From assembly GCF_019797825.1 (NCBI RefSeq), contig NZ_CP081855.1, forward strand, positions 868,001-932,000: a stretch of DNA of 64,000 bases. Reading direction: 5' to 3'. The stretch is from Limosilactobacillus panis. GTDB taxonomy: Bacteria > Bacillota > Bacilli > Lactobacillales > Lactobacillaceae. The position numbers and the translations under genes are program-made. How positions within the stretch are numbered: the stretch's first letter is position 1; each line of letters opens with the position of its first letter. Positions 43,641-53,227 of this stretch are shown in pieces. A model generated the notes under the pieces. That model was not told the DNA's origin. It searched no databases and worked only from the letters and a program-made list of their open reading frames with translations.

Positions 43641-44798
43641 ATGAAGATTGGTATTGACCGGATGGCTTTCGCCACGACAAATGAATATATTGACCTCCGC
43701 AAATTAGCTAAGGTGCGGGGTGTTGATCCTAATAAGTACACAATTGGAATTGGCCAAGACCAGCAGGCCGTCGTTCCGCCCACTCAAGACATTGTCACGT
43801 TAGGAGCAGCCGCTGCCCGGAAGCTTATGACCAAGCAGGTTGGCGACCACCTCTCGACAATTATCGTGGCTACTGAATCGGGGGTCGACAACTCTAAGGC
43901 AAGTGCGATTAACATCAAAGAATTGCTAGGCCTCAACGACTATGTACGGGCGGTTGAACTTAAGGAGGCTTGTTACGCTGGGACGGCGGGAATTCAATTT
44001 GCCCGCGGCCTGGTAGCGCTACACCCCCAAGAGACAGTGCTAGTCATTGCTACCGATATCGCCCGTTATGGTTTGCAAACGGCGGGGGAGGTTACCCAGG
44101 GAGCAGGTGCCGTCGCCATGCTGATTAGCGCAAACCCCCACATTCTAGCAATTGAACCGACCAGCGTGAACCTGACAAAAGACGTGATGGACTTCTGGCG
44201 TCCCCTGTACGCCACTGAGGCAATGGTGGATGGTAAATACTCAACCAACGTTTACGTTGACTTCTTCAAACAGGTATTTACCCGTTATCAAATGATGACT
44301 GGTCGCCAGTTCAATGATTTTACGGGCCTAATTTTTCACCTACCATTCACCAAAATGGGGAAGAAAGCCTTAGAAGGGGCCCTCGGTGACCGGCATGATC
44401 AAGTGGCAACTCGGTTGCGCACGGCACTTACCGCCAGTCAATTGTACTGCCGCCAGGTCGGCAACGTGTATACTGGTTCACTCTATCTCGCCCTCCTTTC
44501 ATTTCTGCAAAATGGGCAGGTCAATGCTGGCGACCGGCTAGGGTTGTTTAGTTATGGTTCTGGTGCCGAAGGTGAGTTTTACACGGGAATCGTTCAACCG
44601 CACTTCTTGGACCACACTAATGATGTCCAAGCAATGCTTCAAAAGCGGCACCAGGTCTCGATTACGGAGTATGAGGACATGTTTAACCACCAGCTGGGAA
44701 TGGATGAGCAGGACGTAGAATTTGACCTCAGCAATGACCATGCCCCCTTTGTTCTCGCTGGGCAAAAAAACCACCAGCGAATCTATAAACGACAATAA
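43641..44798 (+). CDS. mvaS: Hydroxymethylglutaryl-CoA synthase
   Basis: Condenses acetyl-CoA with acetoacetyl-CoA in the mevalonate route used by lactobacilli for isoprenoids, which feeds uppS (51.6 kb). The 385-residue thiolase-fold enzyme has the catalytic Glu near 'ATESGVD', the nucleophile Cys in 'KEACYAGTAG' and the active-site His in 'IFHLPF'. RBS GGGGGAATAATT. The pair with rnhA and the convergent lexA is separated by a bidirectional terminator. Confidence 0.95.
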   Translation: MKIGIDRMAFATTNEYIDLRKLAKVRGVDPNKYTIGIGQDQQAVVPPTQDIVTLGAAAARKLMTKQVGDHLSTIIVATESGVDNSKASAINIKELLGLNDYVRAVELKEACYAGTAGIQFARGLVALHPQETVLVIATDIARYGLQTAGEVTQGAGAVAMLISANPHILAIEPTSVNLTKDVMDFWRPLYATEAMVDGKYSTNVYVDFFKQVFTRYQMMTGRQFNDFTGLIFHLPFTKMGKKALEGALGDRHDQVATRLRTALTASQLYCRQVGNVYTGSLYLALLSFLQNGQVNAGDRLGLFSYGSGAEGEFYTGIVQPHFLDHTNDVQAMLQKRHQVSITEYEDMFNHQLGMDEQDVEFDLSNDHAPFVLAGQKNHQRIYKRQ

Positions 44799-44800
44799 TA

Positions 44801-44843
44801 AAAAGAGCGCCAGCACTCGTATCTACGAGTCTTGACGCTCTTT
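44801..44843. terminator. Bidirectional terminator between mvaS and lexA
   Basis: AAAGAGCG, CAG and ACTCGT pair with ACGAGT, (C)TTG and CGCTCTTT around a short loop; T-rich on both sides. Confidence 0.85.
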
Positions 44844-44856
44844 AAACGCTAAGTTG

Positions 44857-45483
44857 TTAGAAAATATTATCGCGGAAGAGACCGACAACCTTTCCCAGAA
44901 TCTTAACGTTCTTAAGAAAAATCGGGTCCATGGTGTCATTTTCGGGTTGGAGGCGAAAGCGGTTCTTTTCCTTAAAGAATCGCTTGCAGGTTGCCTCGTT
45001 ATCATCGTTCATTGCGATGACAATATCACCGTTCTTGGCGGTAGACTGTTTACGGACGATTACTTGGTCACCGTTTAAGATGCCGGCCTTGATCATACTA
45101 GTTCCCCGAATGGTCAACATGAACAAGTCATTATTATCCTGGATGGAAGGTGGAATTGGGAAGAAATCCGTGGCGTCTTCTACGGCAAGAATTGGTTGGC
45201 CCGCCGTAACCACCCCTAACAGGGGAATCTTCGTCTGTCGTGGCTTTACCCCCAGGAGGTCCAGCCCTTTCGGCGTGATTTCCAGTGCCCGTGGTTTAGC
45301 AGGGTCCTTTTCCAAAAAGCCTCCTTCAATTAGACGGTTAATGTGACCGTGGACGGTTGAAGTTGATGAAAGACCGACCGCACTACAAATCTCACGAACG
45401 GTTGGTGGGTAACCGTGGTCAGTGACCTGCTTGTGAATAAAGCTCAGAACAGCCATTTGTTTATTTTTTGCCGGTTTTGCCAT
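44857..45483 (-). CDS. lexA: SOS repressor LexA
   Basis: Represses DNA-damage genes and cleaves itself when RecA filaments form. The 208-residue protein has an N-terminal winged helix ('[20 protein letters not shown]'), the scissile Ala-Gly in 'VVTAGQP', catalytic Ser in 'IRGTSMI' and Lys in 'ATCKRFF'. RBS GAGGTGC. It carries a candidate LexA box in its divergent promoter region. Confidence 0.96.
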   Translation of the reverse strand: MAKPAKNKQMAVLSFIHKQVTDHGYPPTVREICSAVGLSSTSTVHGHINRLIEGGFLEKDPAKPRALEITPKGLDLLGVKPRQTKIPLLGVVTAGQPILAVEDATDFFPIPPSIQDNNDLFMLTIRGTSMIKAGILNGDQVIVRKQSTAKNGDIVIAMNDDNEATCKRFFKEKNRFRLQPENDTMDPIFLKNVKILGKVVGLFRDNIF

Positions 45484-45540
45484 TATAGCACCTCATTAAT
45501 ATATTATTATTTTAAGGATATCATAGGCTTACCGGAATTT

Positions 45541-45554
45541 CAAACGTACGTTCG
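45541..45554. promoter_or_regulatory. LexA (DinR) box
   Basis: Read on the minus strand the site is CGAACGTACGTTTG, matching the Gram-positive LexA box CGAAC-N4-GTTCG with one mismatch. It lies between lexA and ynzC and just upstream of the ynzC -35 box, so it could control both. Confidence 0.7.
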
Positions 45555-45557
45555 TGA

Positions 45558-45585
45558 TTGACAAAAAAAGTGATTAATCTAAAAT
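45558..45585 (+). promoter_or_regulatory. ynzC-yneF promoter
   Basis: TTGACA (45558-45563) and TAAAAT (45580-45585) with 16 nt between; the LexA box ends 4 nt upstream. Confidence 0.6.
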
Positions 45586-45619
45586 GATATTGTGAATTAA
45601 AGGACTGGAGGTCAGCTTA

Positions 45620-45871
45620 ATGACAGAATCAAAGGAACAGGAAAAGCTATTAAAGCGGATCAATGAGCTTGCCCACAAAAATAAGAAGGAAGGCCTTACT
45701 GAGGCCGAAACACGAGAACGCGAACGCCTGCGCCGTGAATACATCAAGAACTTCCGCGAGACCATGCGGAGCAACATTGAGATGATGCGGATCTACAATG
45801 ATGAGGGCAAGGAAGTTACGCCTGAAAAGGTGAAGGAGATTCAGCGAAAGAAAGGTCTCCGCGACGATTAA
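45620..45871 (+). CDS. ynzC: DUF896 family protein (YnzC-like)
   Basis: An 83-residue, highly charged helical-hairpin protein of the UPF0291/DUF896 family. 'INELAHKNKKEGLTEAE' and 'RREYIKNFRETMRSNI' are typical. In Bacillus ynzC belongs to the lexA-linked SOS operon (yneA-yneB-ynzC). Divergent from lexA with a shared LexA box; RBS ACTGGAGGT. Confidence 0.88.
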   Translation: MTESKEQEKLLKRINELAHKNKKEGLTEAETRERERLRREYIKNFRETMRSNIEMMRIYNDEGKEVTPEKVKEIQRKKGLRDD

Positions 45872-45945
45872 TTTAATTTGCTACTTTTCAAGTGTTAAAC
45901 ATTCGTGTAAGATGAAAAGGTAACTTAACAAAGGAGGAAGCAATC

Positions 45946-46170
45946 TTGGGTATGACGATTTTATTTGTCATTCTGGCGCTGCTGATTGGTTTATTAATCG
46001 GCTTCTTCGGTGCTCGTAAGTACATGGAAAACTATCTTCGTAATAATCCCCCGATTTCTGAGGAAATGTTGCGGACAATGATGCTCCAGATGGGGCAGAA
46101 GCCATCCAGCCGGAAGTTACATCAAATGATGCAAACGATGAAGGCACAAGCACGAAAGGCTAATAAGTAA
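45946..46170 (+). CDS. yneF: UPF0154 family membrane protein (YneF-like)
   Basis: A 74-residue protein with one N-terminal transmembrane helix ('ILFVILALLIGLLIGFFGARKYM') split by its Gly pattern, then 'NPPISEEMLRTMMLQMGQKPS'. Function unknown. AAGGAGG lies 8 nt before a TTG at 45946; the in-frame ATG at 45952 is 14 nt away, so TTG is preferred. Followed by hairpin 2 of repeat copy B. Confidence 0.85.
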   Translation: MGMTILFVILALLIGLLIGFFGARKYMENYLRNNPPISEEMLRTMMLQMGQKPSSRKLHQMMQTMKAQARKANK

Positions 46171-46201
46171 TTGGTCGGGTGACTTATATAAAAGAATGGG
46201 A

Positions 46202-46378
46202 GTGCGACAGAACTAGCTTGCTAGTTCGTTTTTCGACGCAAAGCTAGCCTGTAGGGACCACCCCGTCGAAGCAAGTCTTTAGAAAGCACAAAGGGACTCT
46301 AGTGTGCGGATTTCCGTACACTAGAGTCCCTTTGTGTACTGTACTGCAGCATTTTCAACTATATAGGAGACTTATGTC
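46202..46378 (-). repeat. Intergenic two-hairpin repeat, copy B
   Basis: Inverted copy of 33416-33567, 25 bp longer: near 46238-46266 it carries an about 28-nt segment absent from copy A. Hairpin 2 (46211-46228, GAACTAGC/GCTAGTTC, then GTTTTT on the plus strand) can end yneF. Hairpin 1 (46305-46346, AAGGGACTCTAGTGT with ACACTAGAGTCCCTT) can end plsC on the minus strand. It also lies between convergent genes. Confidence 0.85.
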
Positions 46379-46400
46379 GTCAGAGCCCCTATATTTTTAG

Positions 46401-47039
46401 TTAAAAATCATCGTCTTTGGGCTTAGGGGGCATAACGTAAACGAAGTTGGGGTCAATTTGCTTGTCGAGGTCATCAAAGGCTTCCTGCATCTTTTTTTCC
46501 AGTTCAGCCTCATACTCTTCATTTAGCTTTTTCTTCCGGTCAACGTAAATCGGCTTGCCAAAAGCAATCTGACGTGGCTTCCGGGTAAAGAGTTGCCCAA
46601 ACTTGAGGGGCCCCTGGTAGACTGCCGGAACGAGGGGCACGTTCGCCAATTTAGCAATCAGGGTTGCACCTCCCTTGAGCTTGGCTGAGTAACGGGAGCC
46701 ACTAGGGAAAATAATTGTGGAAAGGTTACCGTTTCGTAAAAACTTCACCGGTGTTTTAATGGCTGATGGGCCGGGGTGCTTTCTGTCTACCGGGTAGGCA
46801 TTTAGGGACCTCAAAAACCGACCCGCAATCGGGTTTTTAAATAACTCTTTTTTGGCCATAAAACTAAATTCCTTTGGCCAGACGGCAAGGGCCAATAAAA
46901 CGGGGTCCATCCATGTCCGGTGGGGTGCTACAATAATGTAGTTACCATCGGGGAGGTTTTCCCGATTATAGATACGGGTACGCCCGTTAATTAACGTTAA
47001 AAATGGATTGACGATTTTTACTAAGAATGTGTAGAGCAT
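46401..47039 (-). CDS. plsC: 1-acyl-sn-glycerol-3-phosphate acyltransferase
   Basis: Membrane-bound enzyme that acylates lysophosphatidic acid (212 aa). The HX4D motif is 'HRTWMD', motif II 'FMAKKELF', and motif III reads 'FPSGSR' in place of FPEGTR, a variant that occurs in a lactobacillar paralogue group as far as I remember. N-terminal hydrophobic helix. It stands alone, convergent with yneF across repeat copy B. Confidence 0.85.
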   Translation of the reverse strand: MLYTFLVKIVNPFLTLINGRTRIYNRENLPDGNYIIVAPHRTWMDPVLLALAVWPKEFSFMAKKELFKNPIAGRFLRSLNAYPVDRKHPGPSAIKTPVKFLRNGNLSTIIFPSGSRYSAKLKGGATLIAKLANVPLVPAVYQGPLKFGQLFTRKPRQIAFGKPIYVDRKKKLNEEYEAELEKKMQEAFDDLDKQIDPNFVYVMPPKPKDDDF

Positions 47040-47129
47040 TTTTATTCTTCCAATCTGTTTAAATGATACTTCAAAGCTAAAGTATGACTAAAAAAAGACT
47101 AACTTGCAAGGAGAAAAGGGGAAATAGCG

Positions 47130-47891
47130 ATGAATGAACCAACGAAATTATTACGTGGCGACGAGCGAATTGACCAACTATATAGTCAGGATGTCAAAAT
47201 TATTCAGAGTCCGACTTGCTTTGCCTTTTCCCTCGATGCAGTTTTACTGGCCGACTTTGTCCGACCCAATCACCGCCACCTCCTGAAGACAGTCGACTTG
47301 TGCGCCGGTAATGGGGCAGTGGGCCTCTTTCTTCATAACAAGTTGGGCGGGACCTTTACTGAAGTGGAAATCCAGGAGCGTCTAGCGGATATGGCCGCCC
47401 GCAGTATTCAACTCAACCAACTTGATGATCGTTACCGCGTTTTGAATATGGACATTGCTGATGTCTTTAACCAGGTGCCGAAGGATTCCGTCGATGTGGT
47501 CCTCTGCAACCCACCTTATTTTCCCGTTACAGAAAAGAGTCAACGTAACCCCAACCGCTACCTTGCAATTGCCCGCCACGAGATTAAGACGAACTTCATG
47601 ATGGTCGCAAAACAAATGAGTGGCCTGTTGAAAATGAACGGGCACGGATACCTGGTTCACCGTCCAGACCGATTAACAGAAATCATGACGACCCTTCAGG
47701 AACATCGCCTGGTTCCCAAACGGTTGCGTTTTATTTATCCAAAGCCCGGACGAGAAGCGAATATGATGCTGATTGAAGTGATCAAAGATGGAAAGCCGGG
47801 GGGGATGAAGGTCGTCCCGCCAATTATTGTCAACGGGGACGATGGGGAATACCTTCCGGCAGTGAGGAAGCTTTTATATGGCAAAGAATAA
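47130..47891 (+). CDS. yabB: tRNA1(Val) (adenine37-N6)-methyltransferase-like protein (YabB)
   Basis: A 253-residue SAM-dependent methyltransferase of the TrmN6/YabB family. SAM motif 'VDLCAGNGAVGLFL' and the N6-adenine catalytic 'CNPPYFPV' are clear. Starts at an ATG with AAAGGGG upstream, and overlaps the GIY-YIG gene by 14 nt. yabB-yazA are neighbours in Bacillus also. Confidence 0.88.
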   Translation: MNEPTKLLRGDERIDQLYSQDVKIIQSPTCFAFSLDAVLLADFVRPNHRHLLKTVDLCAGNGAVGLFLHNKLGGTFTEVEIQERLADMAARSIQLNQLDDRYRVLNMDIADVFNQVPKDSVDVVLCNPPYFPVTEKSQRNPNRYLAIARHEIKTNFMMVAKQMSGLLKMNGHGYLVHRPDRLTEIMTTLQEHRLVPKRLRFIYPKPGREANMMLIEVIKDGKPGGMKVVPPIIVNGDDGEYLPAVRKLLYGKE

Positions 47892-48198
47892 ACCTTACTA
47901 TATCTACGTCTTATACTGTGCCGACGACAGCCTTTACTGTGGCTTCACCGACAATGTCCAACGGCGCTTTGACCAGCACCAGGCTTATAAGGGGGCTAAG
48001 TACACCCGTGTAAAGAGCCGTCACCCCCTCCGACTGATTTACCATCAAAAATTCAACAGTAAGAACGCTGCCCTCAGTGCGGAATACCATTTTAAGCACC
48101 AGCCCCGGTGGAAAAAGGATCGGTTCTTGAAGGCGCATGGAATCGACGTGGCACACTATTTTGCCTTAAACCATCAAAGCGCCAAAAGAAAAGGTTAA
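47878..48198 (+). CDS. yazA: GIY-YIG nuclease superfamily protein (YazA/UPF0213)
   Basis: A 106-residue single-domain GIY-YIG protein: 'YYIYVLYCADDSLYCGFTD' and 'RRFDQHQAYKGAKYTR' carry the two Tyr and the Arg of the fold, and 'AEYHFKH' a Glu-like position. The function is unknown, a repair or structure-specific nuclease is likely. Its ATG lies within the end of yabB, so the two are coupled. Confidence 0.88.
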   Translation: MAKNKPYYIYVLYCADDSLYCGFTDNVQRRFDQHQAYKGAKYTRVKSRHPLRLIYHQKFNSKNAALSAEYHFKHQPRWKKDRFLKAHGIDVAHYFALNHQSAKRKG

Positions 48199-48225
48199 AA
48201 AGCTTGTCATTAGACAAGCTTTTTT
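48197..48225 (+). terminator. Terminator of yabB-yazA
   Basis: AAAAGCTTGTC pairs with GACAAGCTTTT around ATTA, followed by six T; symmetrical. Confidence 0.9.
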
Positions 48226-48261
48226 GTATACTATTAAACGGTGTTTAATAACATATAACAC

Positions 48262-48325
48262 ACCTGTGACGATAAGAAGGGATGTGCCAATAGTGGTTCC
48301 CATTCTTAGACGACTCATGGGGAGG
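48262..48325 (+). ncRNA. rpsB leader element, probably of the Lacto-rpsB type
   Basis: The gap between the previous terminator and rpsB holds a structured leader: CACACCTGTGACG, then AAGAAGGGA...TCCCATTCTT as a stem-loop, then GACGACTCATGGGGAGG. A motif called Lacto-rpsB has been described upstream of rpsB in Lactobacillales. The match here is by position, taxonomy and the hairpin; I cannot run the covariance model. Confidence 0.5.
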
Positions 48326-48348
48326 AAAAACAATTTGGAGGTATTTTT

Positions 48349-49137
48349 ATGTCTGTTGTTACTATGAAGCAATTGCTTGAAGCAGGTGTCCACTTCGGTC
48401 ACCAAACTCGTCGTTGGAACCCAAAGATGGAACAATACATCTTCACTGAACGTAACGGTATTTACATCATTGACTTACAAAAGACTGTTAAGCTGATCGA
48501 TACTGCTTACGACTACATGAAGAACGTTGCCGCTGATGGTGGGGTTGTTCTCTTTGTCGGCACCAAGAAGCAAGCGCAAGACTCCATTGAAGAAGAAGCT
48601 ACCCGTGCAGGCCAATTCTATGTTAATCACCGTTGGTTAGGTGGTACTTTGACCAACTGGAAGACTATCCAATCCCGGATCGCTCGTCTGAAGGAATTGA
48701 AGAAGATGTCTGAAGATGGCACTTTTGATGTTCTGCCAAAGAAGGAAGTTGCTGTTCTGACTAAGCAACGTGAAAAGCTGGAACGATTCCTTGGCGGTAT
48801 CGAAGACATCCCACGGATTCCAGACGTACTGTTCATCGTTGACCCACACAAGGAACAAATCGCTGTTAAGGAAGCACAAAAGCTGCACATTCCAATCGTT
48901 GCCATGGTTGATACTAACACCGACCCAGATGACATCGACTACATAATTCCTTCTAACGATGACGCAATTCGTGCCGTTCGTCTGATTACTTCTAAGATGG
49001 CCGACGCAATTGTTGAAGGTAAGCAAGGTCAAGATGAAGCTCAACAAGCAGATGCGGATGCCGAAGAAACTGCTGAAGACACTACTGTTAGTGAAGATTC
49101 TCTGAAGAACCTTAAGAACAGTGTTGAAGGCAAGTAA
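48349..49137 (+). CDS. rpsB: 30S ribosomal protein S2
   Basis: A 262-residue protein that joins the 30S late and contacts S1-type partners. '[22 protein letters not shown]', split over its first 25 residues, '[13 protein letters not shown]' and '[12 protein letters not shown]' type ends are family signatures. The C-terminal tail is acidic. RBS TTGGAGG. Followed by a hairpin and tsf, the universal pair. Confidence 0.97.
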   Translation: MSVVTMKQLLEAGVHFGHQTRRWNPKMEQYIFTERNGIYIIDLQKTVKLIDTAYDYMKNVAADGGVVLFVGTKKQAQDSIEEEATRAGQFYVNHRWLGGTLTNWKTIQSRIARLKELKKMSEDGTFDVLPKKEVAVLTKQREKLERFLGGIEDIPRIPDVLFIVDPHKEQIAVKEAQKLHIPIVAMVDTNTDPDDIDYIIPSNDDAIRAVRLITSKMADAIVEGKQGQDEAQQADADAEETAEDTTVSEDSLKNLKNSVEGK

Positions 49138-49157
49138 TTTAAAAAACGATTAATACT

Positions 49158-49212
49158 TGGGCTGTTTTGTGTTATGGACCATTGTGGCCCTGAGTACAAA
49201 CAGTCCTTTTTT
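49158..49212 (+). terminator. Terminator or attenuator between rpsB and tsf
   Basis: GG(G)CTGTTTTGT pairs with ACAAACAGTCC, with a smaller inner GGACCA/TGGCCC stem, then six T. As tsf follows, read-through probably sets the S2 to EF-Ts ratio. Confidence 0.7.
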
Positions 49213-49248
49213 GTAAAACTTATTAACTGTTAAAGGAGAGACTCTGTC

Positions 49249-50920
<1,672 letters not shown>

Positions 50921-50923
50921 ATT

Positions 50924-51484
50924 ATGGCATCGAGTAAAGAAATCTTAAATGACGCAAAAACAAAGATGAAGAAGTCAGGGGAAGCATTACAAAGAACCCT
51001 AGCTAATATCCGGGCGGGGCAAGCCAATGCCAGCCTCTTGAACTCTGTTAAGGTCGAATACTATGGGGCAGAAACGCCACTGAACCAAGTTGCTTCGATC
51101 ACGATTCCGGAAGCACGGCAGTTACTGATTACCCCGTACGACGAAAGCATTTTGGAGGAAATTGAGCGGGCAATCTATGCCTCTAACCTTGGCCTGACGC
51201 CACAAAACGACGGCAGTGCGATTCGTTTGATTATTCCGCAATTAACTGAAGACCGGCGCAAGGAACTGGTTAAGGACGTTAAAGCGGAGTTGGAAAAGTC
51301 TAAGGTAGCGGTTCGTAATGTTCGTCGTGAAGCCATGGATGACCTGAAGAAGGGCAACAAGAATGGTGACTTCAATGATGACGAATTCCACGACCTAGAA
51401 AAGAAGGTCCAGGACGAAACGGACGCTGGAATTAATAACCTGGAATCAATTGCCGCAGATAAGGAAAAGGAATTGCTCCAATAA
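50924..51484 (+). CDS. frr: Ribosome recycling factor
   Basis: Splits post-termination ribosomes with EF-G (186 aa). '[14 protein letters not shown]', '[12 protein letters not shown]' and '[16 protein letters not shown]' are diagnostic. In an operon with pyrH. Confidence 0.96.
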   Translation: MASSKEILNDAKTKMKKSGEALQRTLANIRAGQANASLLNSVKVEYYGAETPLNQVASITIPEARQLLITPYDESILEEIERAIYASNLGLTPQNDGSAIRLIIPQLTEDRRKELVKDVKAELEKSKVAVRNVRREAMDDLKKGNKNGDFNDDEFHDLEKKVQDETDAGINNLESIAADKEKELLQ

Positions 51485-51497
51485 ACATTTACCTGCT

Positions 51498-51527
51498 AGG
51501 GGATGGCCCGCGCTGTCCCTTTTTTTG
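51498..51527 (+). terminator. Terminator of pyrH-frr
   Basis: AGGGGATGG/CTGTCCCT imperfect stem around CCCGCG, followed by seven T. Confidence 0.75.
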
Positions 51528-51565
51528 TTATTAGATATAAATTTTTGCTAAAAAGCGGCCGTGAG

Positions 51566-51595
51566 TTGATAATTCATCGACGGGAGCTTTATAAT
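51566..51595 (+). promoter_or_regulatory. uppS operon promoter
   Basis: TTGATA (51566-51571) and TATAAT (51590-51595) with 18 nt between. Confidence 0.65.
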
Positions 51596-51648
51596 TAATT
51601 AGCGCTTTGTTTAAAAATATTCATTTGCCATAGTATGGAGGGAGAAAT

Positions 51649-52413
51649 TTGTTTTCTAAAAGAAAAACCGCTGGTGATGAGCCAGAATTAGACCCGCAGC
51701 GTGTTCCACAACATATTGCGATCATCATGGACGGCAATGGACGGTGGGCCCAAAAACGGCACCTGCCCCGGGTTGCCGGTCATAAGCAGGGAATGCAGAC
51801 CGTCAAGACTGTTGCTATTGCGGCTAGTAAATTAGGAGTCAAGGTCTTATCCCTATATGCTTTTTCTACCGAGAATTGGAAGCGGCCGAGCAGTGAAGTC
51901 AATTACCTGATGCAACTGCCGATTCGCTTTTTCTCAACCTTTGTTCCGGACCTGATTAAAAACAACGTCCAGGTAATGGTGATGGGCGATACAAGTAAGC
52001 TGCCTGTTCAGACCCAGCAAGCGGTCCGCAATGCCATTAGGGACACCGCCAAATGTGATGGGATGGTGCTTAACTTTGCCTTAAACTATGGGAGTCGTGA
52101 TGAAATTACGCGGGCCATGTGCCAGATTGCCGGTGAGGTAAAAGAAGGCCAACTTTCACCAGATGATATTAACGAAGAAACAATTAGCCGCCATCTTATG
52201 TCTGGCAGCCTGGGATCACTTGCCGACCCCGATCTCTTGATTCGAACCAGTGGCGAAGAACGAATTAGTAACTTTATGCTATGGCAAATCGCTTATAGTG
52301 AACTTGAATTTGTGCCAAAACACTGGCCAGACTTTAATGCTGAATCATTAAAGCAGGCTATTGTAGAGTTTCAAGGACGTCACCGTCGCTTTGGCGGATT
52401 AGAGAACCAATAG
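51649..52413 (+). CDS. uppS: Undecaprenyl diphosphate synthase
   Basis: cis-Prenyltransferase (254 aa) that makes the C55 lipid carrier for peptidoglycan. 'IAIIMDGNGRWAQKR' with the catalytic Asp, 'STENWKRP' and 'DLLIRTSGEERISNFMLWQ' are intact. TTG start with GGAGGGAGA upstream; no better ATG. First gene of uppS-cdsA-rseP. Confidence 0.95.
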   Translation: MFSKRKTAGDEPELDPQRVPQHIAIIMDGNGRWAQKRHLPRVAGHKQGMQTVKTVAIAASKLGVKVLSLYAFSTENWKRPSSEVNYLMQLPIRFFSTFVPDLIKNNVQVMVMGDTSKLPVQTQQAVRNAIRDTAKCDGMVLNFALNYGSRDEITRAMCQIAGEVKEGQLSPDDINEETISRHLMSGSLGSLADPDLLIRTSGEERISNFMLWQIAYSELEFVPKHWPDFNAESLKQAIVEFQGRHRRFGGLENQ

Positions 52414-52429
52414 GGAGGATGTTTTAAAA

Positions 52430-53215
52430 GTGAAGACGAGAATTATCACGGCGGTGATTGCCCTAGCCATCTTTATCCCACTGATAATTTATGGTGGTTG
52501 GCCGTTAACGATTGCTGCAGTTGTGTTAGGAATCATTGCAATGTCAGAAGTACTTGTAATGAAGCGGATGTTTGTAATTTCTTTTGAGGCGATTGTTAGC
52601 TACCTGGGAGTAGCCCTATTAATCTTGCCAGATAACTGGCTGGATTTCTTACCTAGTGTGGCTACCCGCTGGTTTGGCTTCTATTTGTTGGTCGTTTTAT
52701 TACTTCTCCACACCGTCTTGCGAAAGCAACGCTTTACCTTTGACGATGCGGGAGTAATTACATTGGCAATGTTGTACATTGGGATGGGATTCCACTACTT
52801 TGTAGCCGCCCGGGCGATTAATTTCCAGACCCTGTTGTACGGGATGCTGATTGTCTGGATTACTGATAGTGGCGCTTACCTGATTGGTAGAAAGCTCGGG
52901 AGAAATAAGCTAGCACCGAAGATTAGTCCCAACAAGACTTTGGAAGGGTCGATTGGTGGGACCATTTCGGCAACCATTATTTTGGCAATCTACCTTTACC
53001 TGTTCCCGGTTGGTGATGGCTTTGTTACCATGATTATCCTGACACTGATCCTGTCAATTATGGGGCAATTGGGTGACCTGATTGAATCGTCATTAAAACG
53101 ATACTATGGCGTTAAGGATTCCGGGAAGATTCTACCCGGTCATGGAGGAATACTGGACCGTTTTGACAGTATGTTAATCGTCATGCCACTTCTGCACATG
53201 GTTGGTATTATTTAA
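52430..53215 (+). CDS. cdsA: Phosphatidate cytidylyltransferase
   Basis: Makes CDP-diacylglycerol for phospholipids (261 aa, about eight membrane helices). The signature 'GKILPGHGGILDRFDS' is near the end, and 'DSGAYLIGRKLGRNKLAPKIS' in the middle. GTG start with GGGAGGA upstream, 16 nt after uppS. Confidence 0.95.
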   Translation: MKTRIITAVIALAIFIPLIIYGGWPLTIAAVVLGIIAMSEVLVMKRMFVISFEAIVSYLGVALLILPDNWLDFLPSVATRWFGFYLLVVLLLLHTVLRKQRFTFDDAGVITLAMLYIGMGFHYFVAARAINFQTLLYGMLIVWITDSGAYLIGRKLGRNKLAPKISPNKTLEGSIGGTISATIILAIYLYLFPVGDGFVTMIILTLILSIMGQLGDLIESSLKRYYGVKDSGKILPGHGGILDRFDSMLIVMPLLHMVGII

Positions 53216-53227
53216 GGAAGGGATTCT

